From Oceanobacillus_B kapialis (GTDB lineage Bacteria > Bacillota > Bacilli > Bacillales > Amphibacillaceae), in assembly GCF_042685265.1 (NCBI RefSeq), contig NZ_JBHUMX010000019.1: a stretch of 64,000 bases of DNA. The stretch is one strand, 5' to 3'. Every line of letters begins with the position of its first letter. The first letter of the stretch is position 1. The notes under the pieces are model-generated. The model saw only the letters and a program-made list of their open reading frames with translations. It had not been told where the DNA came from and did no database searches. Made by a program: the position numbers and the translations under genes. This document shows positions 16,603 through 24,564 of this stretch, one piece after another.

Positions 16603-17486
16603 TCTGCTTCCTCCTCACTGTCTCCAGTGTCTTCCTCTCCATCCATCGCACGATCTACCACAATCACCTGATTAATGTCATACATGTCAGCTGCTGGTTC
16701 TACTAAAGCAGTTCGAGTTAAACCATATTGATCAGGCACTACTTCCTGTACCTCCCCAATAGGTAAACCAGATGGGAAAACACCACCAAGACCTGAAGAA
16801 AACACCAATTCACCCGGCTCAAGATCCTTGTCTGACTCTTCAATTATCCGAAACAACAAAGAACCAGACTCTTCATCATACTCTTCTATCATTCCAAAAA
16901 TTTCTTTACCGTCCTCGCGAGGAATAGATGCAGAAATCCGATTAAATTGATCAAATCCTGTTAGTAGCTGTACCTTGGCTGTTGAAGCAGAAGTTGTTAG
17001 AATCTTCCCTATCATTCCGTCTGGTGTAATAACAGCCATGTTTTCTGCAACACCATCATCTGAACCTTTATTAATGGTCACCTGCTCAACCCAACGTTCC
17101 GGGGAGCGAGCCATTACAGTCGCTTGAATGGGGGTAAAGTTTTGCATTTGATCGGATTCCTTTAATTCTGCAATGTTTCTTAATTCTTCATTCTCTTCTT
17201 TTAATTCTTGGACTTCATATATTAAGCCTTTATACTCAGCCAATTTCTCTTTTAATACCTTGTTTTCAGAGTATGTGTCACGAAAATCATCCACATTTGT
17301 AAAAATGTCGGTTATAAAATTAACCGGTGTATGCACGATTCCCTGTGCAAAACCTACTGTATCATGTACGAATTGCTCAACGATAGACAGATTCGAACGG
17401 TCCCTTAATGAATAACCAATTAAAGCAACAAGTACAATAAACCCTATCAAAAATATAAAAAGTTTTCTTCTACGAAAAAAAGACAT
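16599..17486 (-). CDS. mreC: Rod shape-determining protein MreC
   Basis: MreC is a bitopic elongasome protein. It has an N-terminal membrane segment (about 10-27, FIFLIGFIVLVALIGYSL), a coiled coil (about 70-110, rich in KE/EL repeats), and an extracellular beta-barrel domain with RSPERWVEQVTINKGSDDGV and VFPSGLPIGEV. The 295 residues end in an acidic tail. It lies 12 bases after mreB. Confidence 0.97.
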   Translation of the reverse strand: MSFFRRRKLFIFLIGFIVLVALIGYSLRDRSNLSIVEQFVHDTVGFAQGIVHTPVNFITDIFTNVDDFRDTYSENKVLKEKLAEYKGLIYEVQELKEENEELRNIAELKESDQMQNFTPIQATVMARSPERWVEQVTINKGSDDGVAENMAVITPDGMIGKILTTSASTAKVQLLTGFDQFNRISASIPREDGKEIFGMIEEYDEESGSLLFRIIEESDKDLEPGELVFSSGLGGVFPSGLPIGEVQEVVPDQYGLTRTALVEPAADMYDINQVIVVDRAMDGEEDTGDSEEEAE

Positions 17487-17498
17487 CTTAACACCTGC

Positions 17499-18539
17499 TT
17501 AATCTATTGTCGGACGTGATGATACATTCGGATGGGAGCGAAAATGCTGAATATATTCAAGAGATTTCCCTGTACCAATTGCAACACTTTCCAGTGGGTC
17601 TTCTGTTACAAACACAGGCATTTTGGTTTCATCACTTATGACCTGATCAATGTTACGCAGCAATGACCCTCCTCCTGAAAGCACAATCCCGCGGTCCATA
17701 ATATCTGCTGCCAGTTCAGGAGGCGTTTTTTCAAGTGTTGATTTTACTGATTCTACAATTGCAGTTACTGTATCTTCAAGTGACTGCGCAATCTCCTTAG
17801 CTGTAATGGTAATTGTCTTTGGCAAACCTGTCAGCATATCGCGACCGCGTATATCCATCTCTTCATCGTTTGAAACCTCACCTGCTGTGCCAATATCCAT
17901 CTTAATTGATTCTGCAGAACGCTCACCAATTAGCAAATTATAGTTTTTCTTAATGTATGAGATGATCGCTTCATCCATATCATCCCCTGCAACGCGAATG
18001 GATTGGCTTGTTACAACACCACCGAGTGAAATAACAGCCACTTCAGTAGTACCTCCCCCAATATCTACAATCATGCTACCCGTAGGTTCCCATACTGGAA
18101 GACCGGCACCTATTGCAGCAGCAAACGGCTCAGAAATAGGGTAGGCTTCTTTTGCCCCGGCTTGTTTCGTTGCGTCTATTACCGCTCTTTCTTCTACCAT
18201 CGTAATTCCAGAAGGTACACAAACCATAACATTCGGCTTTTTAGCAAAATACGATCGATTTTTCATCGCTTTCTTAATATAATACTTCATCATAACTGCT
18301 GTCGTATCGTAATCAGCAATTACCCCGTCTTTCATTGGACGAATTACCGTAATATTTCCTGGCGTCCTGCCGATCATATTACGGGCAGAGTTTCCAACCG
18401 CTTCAACATCACCTGTTTGAATATTTTTCGCAACAACGGAAGGCTCACGTACGACGACACCTTTTCCTTTTACAAAAACTAGTGTATTAGCGGTACCTAA
18501 GTCTATTCCCAAATCCTGAGACAAATTAAAAATTCCCAA
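17499..18539 (-). CDS. mreB: Rod shape-determining actin homologue MreB
   Basis: MreB forms membrane-bound filaments that guide cell-wall elongation. The 346 residues show actin-fold motifs: LGIDLGTANTLVFVKGKG near the N terminus, IVDIGGGTTEVAVISLGG (phosphate 2) and IVLSGGGSLLRNID (adenosine region). It heads mreB-mreC-mreD-minC-minD. Its upstream region to 18943 contains only the two hairpins listed and a TATAAT (minus strand, near 18708) without a clear -35 box. Confidence 0.98.
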   Translation of the reverse strand: MGIFNLSQDLGIDLGTANTLVFVKGKGVVVREPSVVAKNIQTGDVEAVGNSARNMIGRTPGNITVIRPMKDGVIADYDTTAVMMKYYIKKAMKNRSYFAKKPNVMVCVPSGITMVEERAVIDATKQAGAKEAYPISEPFAAAIGAGLPVWEPTGSMIVDIGGGTTEVAVISLGGVVTSQSIRVAGDDMDEAIISYIKKNYNLLIGERSAESIKMDIGTAGEVSNDEEMDIRGRDMLTGLPKTITITAKEIAQSLEDTVTAIVESVKSTLEKTPPELAADIMDRGIVLSGGGSLLRNIDQVISDETKMPVFVTEDPLESVAIGTGKSLEYIQHFRSHPNVSSRPTID

Positions 18540-18652
18540 TCAAATCTTCCTCTCCAAAATAACACTATATCGAATTATATGTTATGTGCCAGCATAGGCT
18601 AGGCCTTATCCTAAGCACTCATTCAAGACTGTTAAAGTAACAATCTTAATAA

Positions 18653-18687
18653 GCGCCATCTTCAAAATAAAGATCGAAAAATGGCGC
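18653..18687 (-). promoter_or_regulatory. Hairpin in the mreB upstream region
   Basis: GCGCCAT (18653-18659) pairs with ATGGCGC (18681-18687), with a second ATCTT/AAGAT pairing inside. It lies about 115 bases before the mreB start. There is no proper T-run, so it may be a leader structure rather than a terminator. Confidence 0.35.
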
Positions 18688-18881
18688 TGTCTATATGTTC
18701 GTCAATATAATTATACGAGAAAATTAATAAAATAGATAGTATTATCCATGACCTAAATTAGCTTTTTTAAACAGGATTCTATAATAAACCGCATAGATCA
18801 TATCGTTTAAAATAAATTTATAGATCAGTTATCATGCAAATAGTATGGTTGAATAAACAAATTTTCCAGATGATCGTGAAA

Positions 18882-18920
18882 GAAGGCCTGCTTCCGATAA
18901 CATATTGAAAGCAGACCTTC
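18882..18920 (-). terminator. Hairpin after the small gene at 18944
   Basis: GAAGGCCTGCTTCC pairs with GAAAGCAGACCTTC (one mismatch and one wobble). The T content after the minus-strand stem is modest (CTTCTTTC), so efficiency is uncertain. Confidence 0.5.
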
Positions 18921-18943
18921 TATTTTATAAGTCTTTTTGTCAT

Positions 18944-19207
18944 TTATTTTGATTCTAACATTTCTTGAATGGTATCTAATTGTTTTTCTAAGTTTATTAG
19001 CCTTCTTTCTAATTGCCGCTCTTTTTCTAATTGTGCAGCCCCATCCTCCACTGCCTCTTCAATAGCTAAAGCAGCAGCATACGAACCTAACGCATCCCCA
19101 ATCGTACTGAACAAACCAGCTACCCAGGCGACTTTCAAACTTGTAGCAAGCTGAATTTCTTGGTTAGTTTCGATCTTCCTTATATTTATATGGTGTTTCT
19201 CCTTCAT
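18944..19207 (-). CDS. Small hypothetical protein with C-terminal coiled coil
   Basis: I do not recognise this 87-residue protein. It has a central small-residue stretch (VAWVAGLFSTIGDALGSYAAALAIEEAV) that could be a hydrophobic hairpin or an amphipathic region. A charged coiled-coil tail follows (LEKERQLERRLINLEKQLDTIQEMLESK). The ATG at 19207 is preferred because GGGG lies 9 bases upstream; an in-frame TTG at 19216 is the alternative. It stands alone between radC and mreB and ends at a hairpin. Confidence 0.6.
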   Translation of the reverse strand: MKEKHHINIRKIETNQEIQLATSLKVAWVAGLFSTIGDALGSYAAALAIEEAVEDGAAQLEKERQLERRLINLEKQLDTIQEMLESK

Positions 19208-19347
19208 GTACAACAACCCCTATATCTTTCCTCATCATATTTATAGAATATTCGAGATGGGCGTTTGATGTTAATCACTTTAACAAAGGAATTTTCTCAT
19301 CAGCAGTTAAGGCTCTTTTATGGGAACATCCCTTGCTATTGAAAGAA

Positions 19348-20037
19348 CTATACATATCCTTTTTCTTTCAAAGAAATAAATTTTCTATCACCGATTATTA
19401 GGTGATCTAAAAGTTCAATACCAATCATTTTTCCTGAATCAACTAGTCTTTTGGTGACGTGAATATCTTCTTTGGACGGGGTAGGGTCTCCTGAGGGGTG
19501 GTTGTGGATGACAATAATAGATGCTGCTGACCGTTTAACAGCCTCTCTAAAGACTTCTCTGGGATGTACAATAGAAGCATTAAGACTACCAATAAAGATA
19601 GTTTGCCGATGAATAACTTGGTTTTTTGTATCCAAAAATAGGACAACAAAGTGTTCCTGCTTAAGGCTTCGCATTTCTTCCATTACATAGTTTGCACCGT
19701 CTTCAGGTGAACGAATGACATATCGGCTATCTGGCTTATAAAGGTGCATTCTTTTTCCTAACTCTATGGCTGATAAAAGCTGAACTCCTTTGGCATTCCC
19801 AATTCCTTTTATGGCAATCAGTTCTTCAATTGTCGCATCATGCAAAAGCTTTAATCCTTCAAAGTGCATGAGAACACGATTAGATAGTGCCATGACAGAT
19901 TCTGCTTTCGTGCCAGATCCTAGAAGAATAGCCAGTAACTCTTGATTTGATAGATGATCTGCACCATACTCTAACATTCTCTCGCGGGGGCGGTCGTTTT
20001 TTGGAACATTTTTTATCATAATGGAGGAAACTTTCAT
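19348..20037 (-). CDS. radC: RadC-family JAB/JAMM domain protein
   Basis: RadC proteins carry an N-terminal helix-hairpin-helix region (LIAIKGIGNAKGVQLLSAIELGKR) and a C-terminal JAMM metallo-domain (HNHPSGDPTPSKED). Both are present in this 229-residue protein, with the expected YVMEEMRSLKQEHFVVLFLDTKNQ. The historic DNA-repair assignment is not supported by current knowledge of the family; the cellular role is unclear. In B. subtilis it is also next to mreB; maf, normally the other neighbour, is absent here. Confidence 0.93.
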   Translation of the reverse strand: MKVSSIMIKNVPKNDRPRERMLEYGADHLSNQELLAILLGSGTKAESVMALSNRVLMHFEGLKLLHDATIEELIAIKGIGNAKGVQLLSAIELGKRMHLYKPDSRYVIRSPEDGANYVMEEMRSLKQEHFVVLFLDTKNQVIHRQTIFIGSLNASIVHPREVFREAVKRSAASIIVIHNHPSGDPTPSKEDIHVTKRLVDSGKMIGIELLDHLIIGDRKFISLKEKGYV

Positions 20038-20213
20038 GGTCTATCACCCTTTCTTCAATATCCTCCATTATATAGTTTCTCAGCAGTAGGACAAATACGT
20101 AAAAGAGTAGTTTAATAACTTAAACCATAGTGAAAATTAACTTTCCCCCTAGATAAAATGGTATCCCTCGATAGGGTGTTTAATAGAGAATGCAATTATT
20201 AATCTTCAGCCCA

Positions 20214-21116
20214 TTATTGTGTCGCAACTGCTTTTGTGTAGAGATTCCAGAGTAGAAGGAGTTGATTTTGGGCCTCTTGTGAACTTAACTTTTCTGCATT
20301 GTCTGCTGTATGGTTTACCTCTTTTGCTAATGTTGCATAATGATCAGGTTGTGTAGGTATAGTTTGTGCTAACTCTTTCCAAGCTTGAGCATTAAACGGC
20401 CGATCTTTAGCAAGGCCTTCTTTCGTTTCGATCACATTTTTTTGCAAGTTTTCCAGCCACGTTTTATTTTCTTCTGTTACATTTGACGTGATAGCGGATG
20501 TGTTCCATTCTTTTACATAGAATTCAAGTCCCTCTTCGGTTAGATCATCACGTAACTCTGTTGCAGCTTCTTTGTTTAATGCCATGCCTGCCAAAAGGTA
20601 AAATTGATTGTCCCTTTCCCATAACACCGTCTGCACACCTGCGTCCTCGTAAACTTTCGCTGCCTCCGCAGCATTTTCTCTCCCTGTAAACACACCAGCC
20701 TGGAGCACGAAAGCGCTTAGGGAATCCAGTGTTATTTCTGCATTGGCATTTTGTTCCTCTGTTGTTTCCATTTCTGCAGGAACTGCCACATTACTACTTG
20801 ACTGCATTTCAGTATCGATTGAGCCAAACATACGGAGCATGATAATTCCCAAAAGGGTGCCAACTCCTAATGCAGAAACAATGGTCAGCAAGACAGGCTT
20901 TAAGGTTGTCCATCGTTTCGGCTTTTTTGATTTAGCATGATATTCACTTGGCGTTTTCCTTTGAAAAAGTGGCACGTCGTCCTCGTTCGGTAATCTTTCG
21001 ACAGAAGCTGCTGTCTCTTGCTTCGATTGAGGGTCAGACAATTTGCTAGAGGTGTTCACCTTTAATTTAATTTGCTTTCCGTTTTCCCATAAAACGACTG
21101 TTTTGTCCTTGTCCAC
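20214..21116 (-). CDS. spoIIB: Stage II sporulation protein B-like SPOR-domain protein
   Basis: SpoIIB localises to the septum and assists engulfment. The 300-residue protein has a basic cytoplasmic N terminus (about 1-70), one membrane helix (about 76-97, LTIVSALGVGTLLGIIML), and a periplasm-side SPOR domain (about 130-205: AFVLQAGVFTGRENAAEAAKVYEDAGVQT). The GTG start at 21116 lies after ACGGAGGGG; twelve further upstream codons lack a ribosome-binding site. Its place next to folC matches B. subtilis; comC, which lies between them there, is absent. Confidence 0.82.
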   Translation of the reverse strand: MDKDKTVVLWENGKQIKLKVNTSSKLSDPQSKQETAASVERLPNEDDVPLFQRKTPSEYHAKSKKPKRWTTLKPVLLTIVSALGVGTLLGIIMLRMFGSIDTEMQSSSNVAVPAEMETTEEQNANAEITLDSLSAFVLQAGVFTGRENAAEAAKVYEDAGVQTVLWERDNQFYLLAGMALNKEAATELRDDLTEEGLEFYVKEWNTSAITSNVTEENKTWLENLQKNVIETKEGLAKDRPFNAQAWKELAQTIPTQPDHYATLAKEVNHTADNAEKLSSQEAQNQLLLLWNLYTKAVATQ

Positions 21117-21319
21117 AGTTTCCCCTCCGTTACTGGAATGGTAGATATACACACTCTAGCACACGAGGGGTGAAAAGTAAGAAGAATCCTGTCACACTAG
21201 CAAAAAATCGTCTGACATAAATCGCTGATTAATCCGACCTTAACTGGCATTTAGGCTCAATTCGTTTAACTAACATATAGTGGGGAGAAATTGAATCCCC
21301 TCCCAATTGAAGTTACCCT

Positions 21320-22588
21320 TTATTCTGTGAGAAATTTCCTAACTTGCATAATAAAGTGGAGTGAGCCGGTAATAAAATAAACTACATCTGGATGTGTCAT
21401 TTCCTTGACGGATTCACGCCATGGTTGATAACTGACCGATTCCATCTCAGAAGTATAATGCGTAAGATGCTCTTTACTAGCTGCTCGCGGGTGCTCAAAT
21501 GACGTTAATTTAATGGATGTAAAACTAGACTGAAGACCTTCAAGCATGCCTGCAATATCCTTATCTTTAAACACTCCGAATAAAAGGTGCCTTTGCTTAT
21601 TCGGATGATTGGCCTCAACAGATCTTATAAAAGATTTAATACCATCCGGATTATGGGCCCCATCCAAAATGATAGTTGGTGTCTCACTAATTTGTTCAAA
21701 TCTTCCAGGAACCGATGTATTTTGCAATGCCTGTATAGCAGTATTCATATGGATGCGGAAGCCTTGCTCTTTTAAAAGCGCAAAAACTTTTAAGGCCAGT
21801 GCAGCATTTTCTGCTTGGTAAACGCCTTTCATTTTTAATTGGAACTCGTGTTGCATGTCACCTTCCCACCAAATTAGGTGTTGTAGTCCTTCTTTAATTC
21901 CTGTCATTTGTACTGTGAAATCTGTTCCTAGCTGATACAGAGGAGCCTTGCAGCCCTCTGCCACTTTTAAAACGACAAAATTTGCTTCTTCTGCTAATTC
22001 CCCAGTAATAACAGGGACTCCTTCCTTTATGATACCCGCCTTATGGTATGCAATTTGCTTTAGGTTATCACCTAAAAAGGCAGTATGATCCTTGGCTACA
22101 TTTGTTATAATGGATAAGATTGGCTCGAAGCAATTAGTGGTATCCGCTCTTCCACCCATACCAGCTTCTATCACGGCGATTTCGGTATGTTTGGAAAAGT
22201 AGAGAAATGCCACCACGGTTATAATTTCAAATTCAGTAGGATGCATCCCTTGGCTATCTAGTTTTTCAATGGCTGGGTATAACTCATTTAACGCAATAAT
22301 AAATTCACTTTCCGTTATTGGTCTATCTTGATACCAAATATGACCATTTAACGTTACGCTTGGTGAAGTAAAAAGTCCTGTGTGGTAATTATTAGCGATT
22401 AACGCATCCTTTATAAAATGAGAGGTTGATCCTTTGCCGTTAGTACCGGCAATATGTATAGCTTTCATTTTTCTTTGTGGTTCTCCGCAGTATTCCAAGA
22501 GCGCTCTTATACGCTCCAAGCCAGGTTTTATACCGAGAGACTTTCTTTTATCAAAGAATGTAACGACTTGTTCAAAGGTTGTAAACAT
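21320..22588 (-). CDS. folC: Folylpolyglutamate synthase/dihydrofolate synthase
   Basis: FolC adds glutamates to folates. The 422 residues show the P-loop IHIAGTNGKGSTSHF (about 43-57), FTSPSVTLNGHIWYQ, VIEAGMGGRADTTN and TILDGAHNPDG (IILDGAHNPDGIKSF), all standard. Length agrees with the 430 of B. subtilis. It is divergent from the ATP-grasp pair, with only 74 bases between. Confidence 0.96.
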   Translation of the reverse strand: MFTTFEQVVTFFDKRKSLGIKPGLERIRALLEYCGEPQRKMKAIHIAGTNGKGSTSHFIKDALIANNYHTGLFTSPSVTLNGHIWYQDRPITESEFIIALNELYPAIEKLDSQGMHPTEFEIITVVAFLYFSKHTEIAVIEAGMGGRADTTNCFEPILSIITNVAKDHTAFLGDNLKQIAYHKAGIIKEGVPVITGELAEEANFVVLKVAEGCKAPLYQLGTDFTVQMTGIKEGLQHLIWWEGDMQHEFQLKMKGVYQAENAALALKVFALLKEQGFRIHMNTAIQALQNTSVPGRFEQISETPTIILDGAHNPDGIKSFIRSVEANHPNKQRHLLFGVFKDKDIAGMLEGLQSSFTSIKLTSFEHPRAASKEHLTHYTSEMESVSYQPWRESVKEMTHPDVVYFITGSLHFIMQVRKFLTE

Positions 22589-22662
22589 TTGTATCTCCTA
22601 CCTACTATTTATAATTAAGAATAAAATAAACTAGCATAAGTATAGCAGAAAGGAACATCTTC

Positions 22663-23577
22663 ATGAATTTACATGGTTGGATTATTTATAATGGAAGCCT
22701 GAAAGGGAGAAAATTTCGCGATTTTGCTGAATGGATACAAGAAGCTGCTCAAAAGCAAGGTAGTTCTACAAACATTTACAAAAACAATGAATTACTTGTG
22801 TTATTACAAACAAATCAAATTCAGCTATTAACAGAAGACATGCCTGCATTACCAGATTACGTGGTCTTTGCAGATAAGGATATTTATTTAGCAAAGCAGT
22901 TAGAATTGCTTGGAATTCCAGTTTTTAATCGAGCTGATACAATTGAATTGAGTGATGATAAAATTGCCACGTATCAGAAGCTTTCTCAGCATAATATCCC
23001 AATACCTACTACAATTGTTGCTCCAAAAGTATTTATATCGGAAAATACCCATTTAGAAAACTTAGATAACATCTCTAAAAAGCTAGGGTTCCCGCTTATT
23101 ATAAAAGAGGCTTTTGGTTCTTTTGGTGAACAGGTTTATCTTATTCATGATCAAATAATGTTACGTCAAAAGGCTATGGAACTTCAAGGAAAGCCTTACT
23201 TATACCAGCAGTTTATCTCTTCAAGTTACGGGAAGGATCTCCGATTACAAGTCGTTGGCAACAATGTAGTGGCTGCGATGAAGCGACAAGCGACGGATGA
23301 CTTTCGTGCAAATGTATCTGCAGGTGCAACTATGCAAGCTTATGTGCCATCCAAACAAGAGGAATCTTTAGCTATTTCGGCTGCTAAAGCAATTGGAGCT
23401 GATTTTGCAGGAGTGGATTTATTGTTTGGCGAAAACGGCCAAGCTATTGTGTGTGAAATAAACTCTAATGCGCATATACGTAATATGTATGATTGTACAG
23501 GGGTTAACGCCGCTGATCATATCATAGCGTACATCTTAAATACCTTGTATGCTAAAAAGAAAGGTACACGCACATGA
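22663..23577 (+). CDS. RimK-type ATP-grasp ligase (first of a pair)
   Basis: A 304-residue ATP-grasp protein of the RimK/alpha-L-glutamate ligase type. A pre-ATP-grasp N-terminal domain (about 1-105) is followed by the ATP-binding core: PLIIKEAFGSFGEQVYLI, QQFISSSYGKDLRLQVVGNNVVAAMKR, FRANVSAGA and the metal-binding GVDLLF plus VCEINSNAH. Such enzymes form amide bonds via an acyl phosphate, commonly adding an amino acid to a carboxylate. Substrate unknown. A GAAAGGAAC precedes the ATG. It overlaps the second ligase by 4 bases. It is on the plus strand, against all neighbours. Confidence 0.85.
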   Translation: MNLHGWIIYNGSLKGRKFRDFAEWIQEAAQKQGSSTNIYKNNELLVLLQTNQIQLLTEDMPALPDYVVFADKDIYLAKQLELLGIPVFNRADTIELSDDKIATYQKLSQHNIPIPTTIVAPKVFISENTHLENLDNISKKLGFPLIIKEAFGSFGEQVYLIHDQIMLRQKAMELQGKPYLYQQFISSSYGKDLRLQVVGNNVVAAMKRQATDDFRANVSAGATMQAYVPSKQEESLAISAAKAIGADFAGVDLLFGENGQAIVCEINSNAHIRNMYDCTGVNAADHIIAYILNTLYAKKKGTRT

Positions 23578-24461
23578 TTAATGGATGGCTTATCTATAAT
23601 AAACAAAAAGCTAGGGAAAACGACACTTATATAAGGTGGTTTCAAACAGAAGCATCCTTACAAAATATCTCTCTTTCGCTTCTTTATCGAGAAGAACTTA
23701 CGATTGGGGTGGAAAATAATCAACCAATAGTTAAACTAAAGGGTGAAACCATTTCCTTCCCTGATTTTGCTGTAGTAAGGGTGATTGACCCATTATTTAG
23801 CAGGCATTTAGAGGCTGGAGGTATCCCTGTCTTTAATTCCTCTTTCATATCGGAAATAGCCAATGACAAGACAAAAACTCATCTAGCTATACAGCATTTA
23901 GGCATTCCGATGTTAGATAGCTTTTTTATCCGTAGAAAGGATACTTTAGCATTGACACCACCTATGGATTACCCTTTTGTTTTAAAAGATCCAAAAAGTA
24001 GTGGTGGCAATCAAGTGTTTTTCATCAAGGATGCCAGCATGTTTAAACAACGCATACAATTAATTGACTCAGAATACCTGTTGCTACAATCTTGTAAGGT
24101 GCAAATTGGAAAGGATATCCGTGTATTTGTAGTAGGAAAAAATATTATTGGGGCTGTTTTACGGAAAAGTGACACAGACTTTCGCGCCAATTATAAGCTT
24201 GGTGGTACTGCAGAAATCTATCCTTTAAGCAAGAATGAAAAAGAGTTCGTCACTAAAATTATAGCTTCTTTTGATTTTGATATGGTGGGGATCGATTTTC
24301 TACTTGATGAAAATGGCCAACTTCTCTTTAATGAAATAGAGGACATTGTTGGATCCCGTACGCTTAGTACTGTTAGTGATGTAAACCTACTAAAGCTTTA
24401 TGTAGAACACATTCTACATAAAATCAATGCTCATAACAGAAATGAATGGTCTTATAAGTAG
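23574..24461 (+). CDS. ATP-grasp ligase (second of a pair)
   Basis: This 295-residue protein has the same architecture as its partner: a divergent N-terminal domain (GWLIYNKQKARENDTYIRWF), then FVLKDPKSSGGNQVFFIKD, LQSCKVQIGKDIRVFVVGKNI and FRANYKLGGTAEIYPL. The metal-binding loop differs: GIDFLL then FNEIEDIVGSRTL, where the first enzyme has EINSNAH. The pair is thus paralogous but not redundant. Translation is coupled through the ATGA overlap. It is convergent with valS. No peptide substrate gene is visible beside it. Confidence 0.83.
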   Translation: MINGWLIYNKQKARENDTYIRWFQTEASLQNISLSLLYREELTIGVENNQPIVKLKGETISFPDFAVVRVIDPLFSRHLEAGGIPVFNSSFISEIANDKTKTHLAIQHLGIPMLDSFFIRRKDTLALTPPMDYPFVLKDPKSSGGNQVFFIKDASMFKQRIQLIDSEYLLLQSCKVQIGKDIRVFVVGKNIIGAVLRKSDTDFRANYKLGGTAEIYPLSKNEKEFVTKIIASFDFDMVGIDFLLDENGQLLFNEIEDIVGSRTLSTVSDVNLLKLYVEHILHKINAHNRNEWSYK

Positions 24462-24481
24462 ACGTTTCTATTGAAAAACAC

Positions 24482-24526
24482 AAAAAATCCGAACTATGAT
24501 TAAATTATGTAATCATAGTTCGGATT
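24482..24526 (-). terminator. Terminator between the ATP-grasp pair and valS
   Basis: A 17-bp perfect stem (24486-24502 with 24510-24526). The minus strand continues with six T, so it mainly ends valS; read from the plus strand the tail is CCCTTT and weaker. Confidence 0.8.
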
Positions 24527-24564
24527 CCCTTTAATCTAGTCTACAATCTCTCAGTTCTTGTAGT

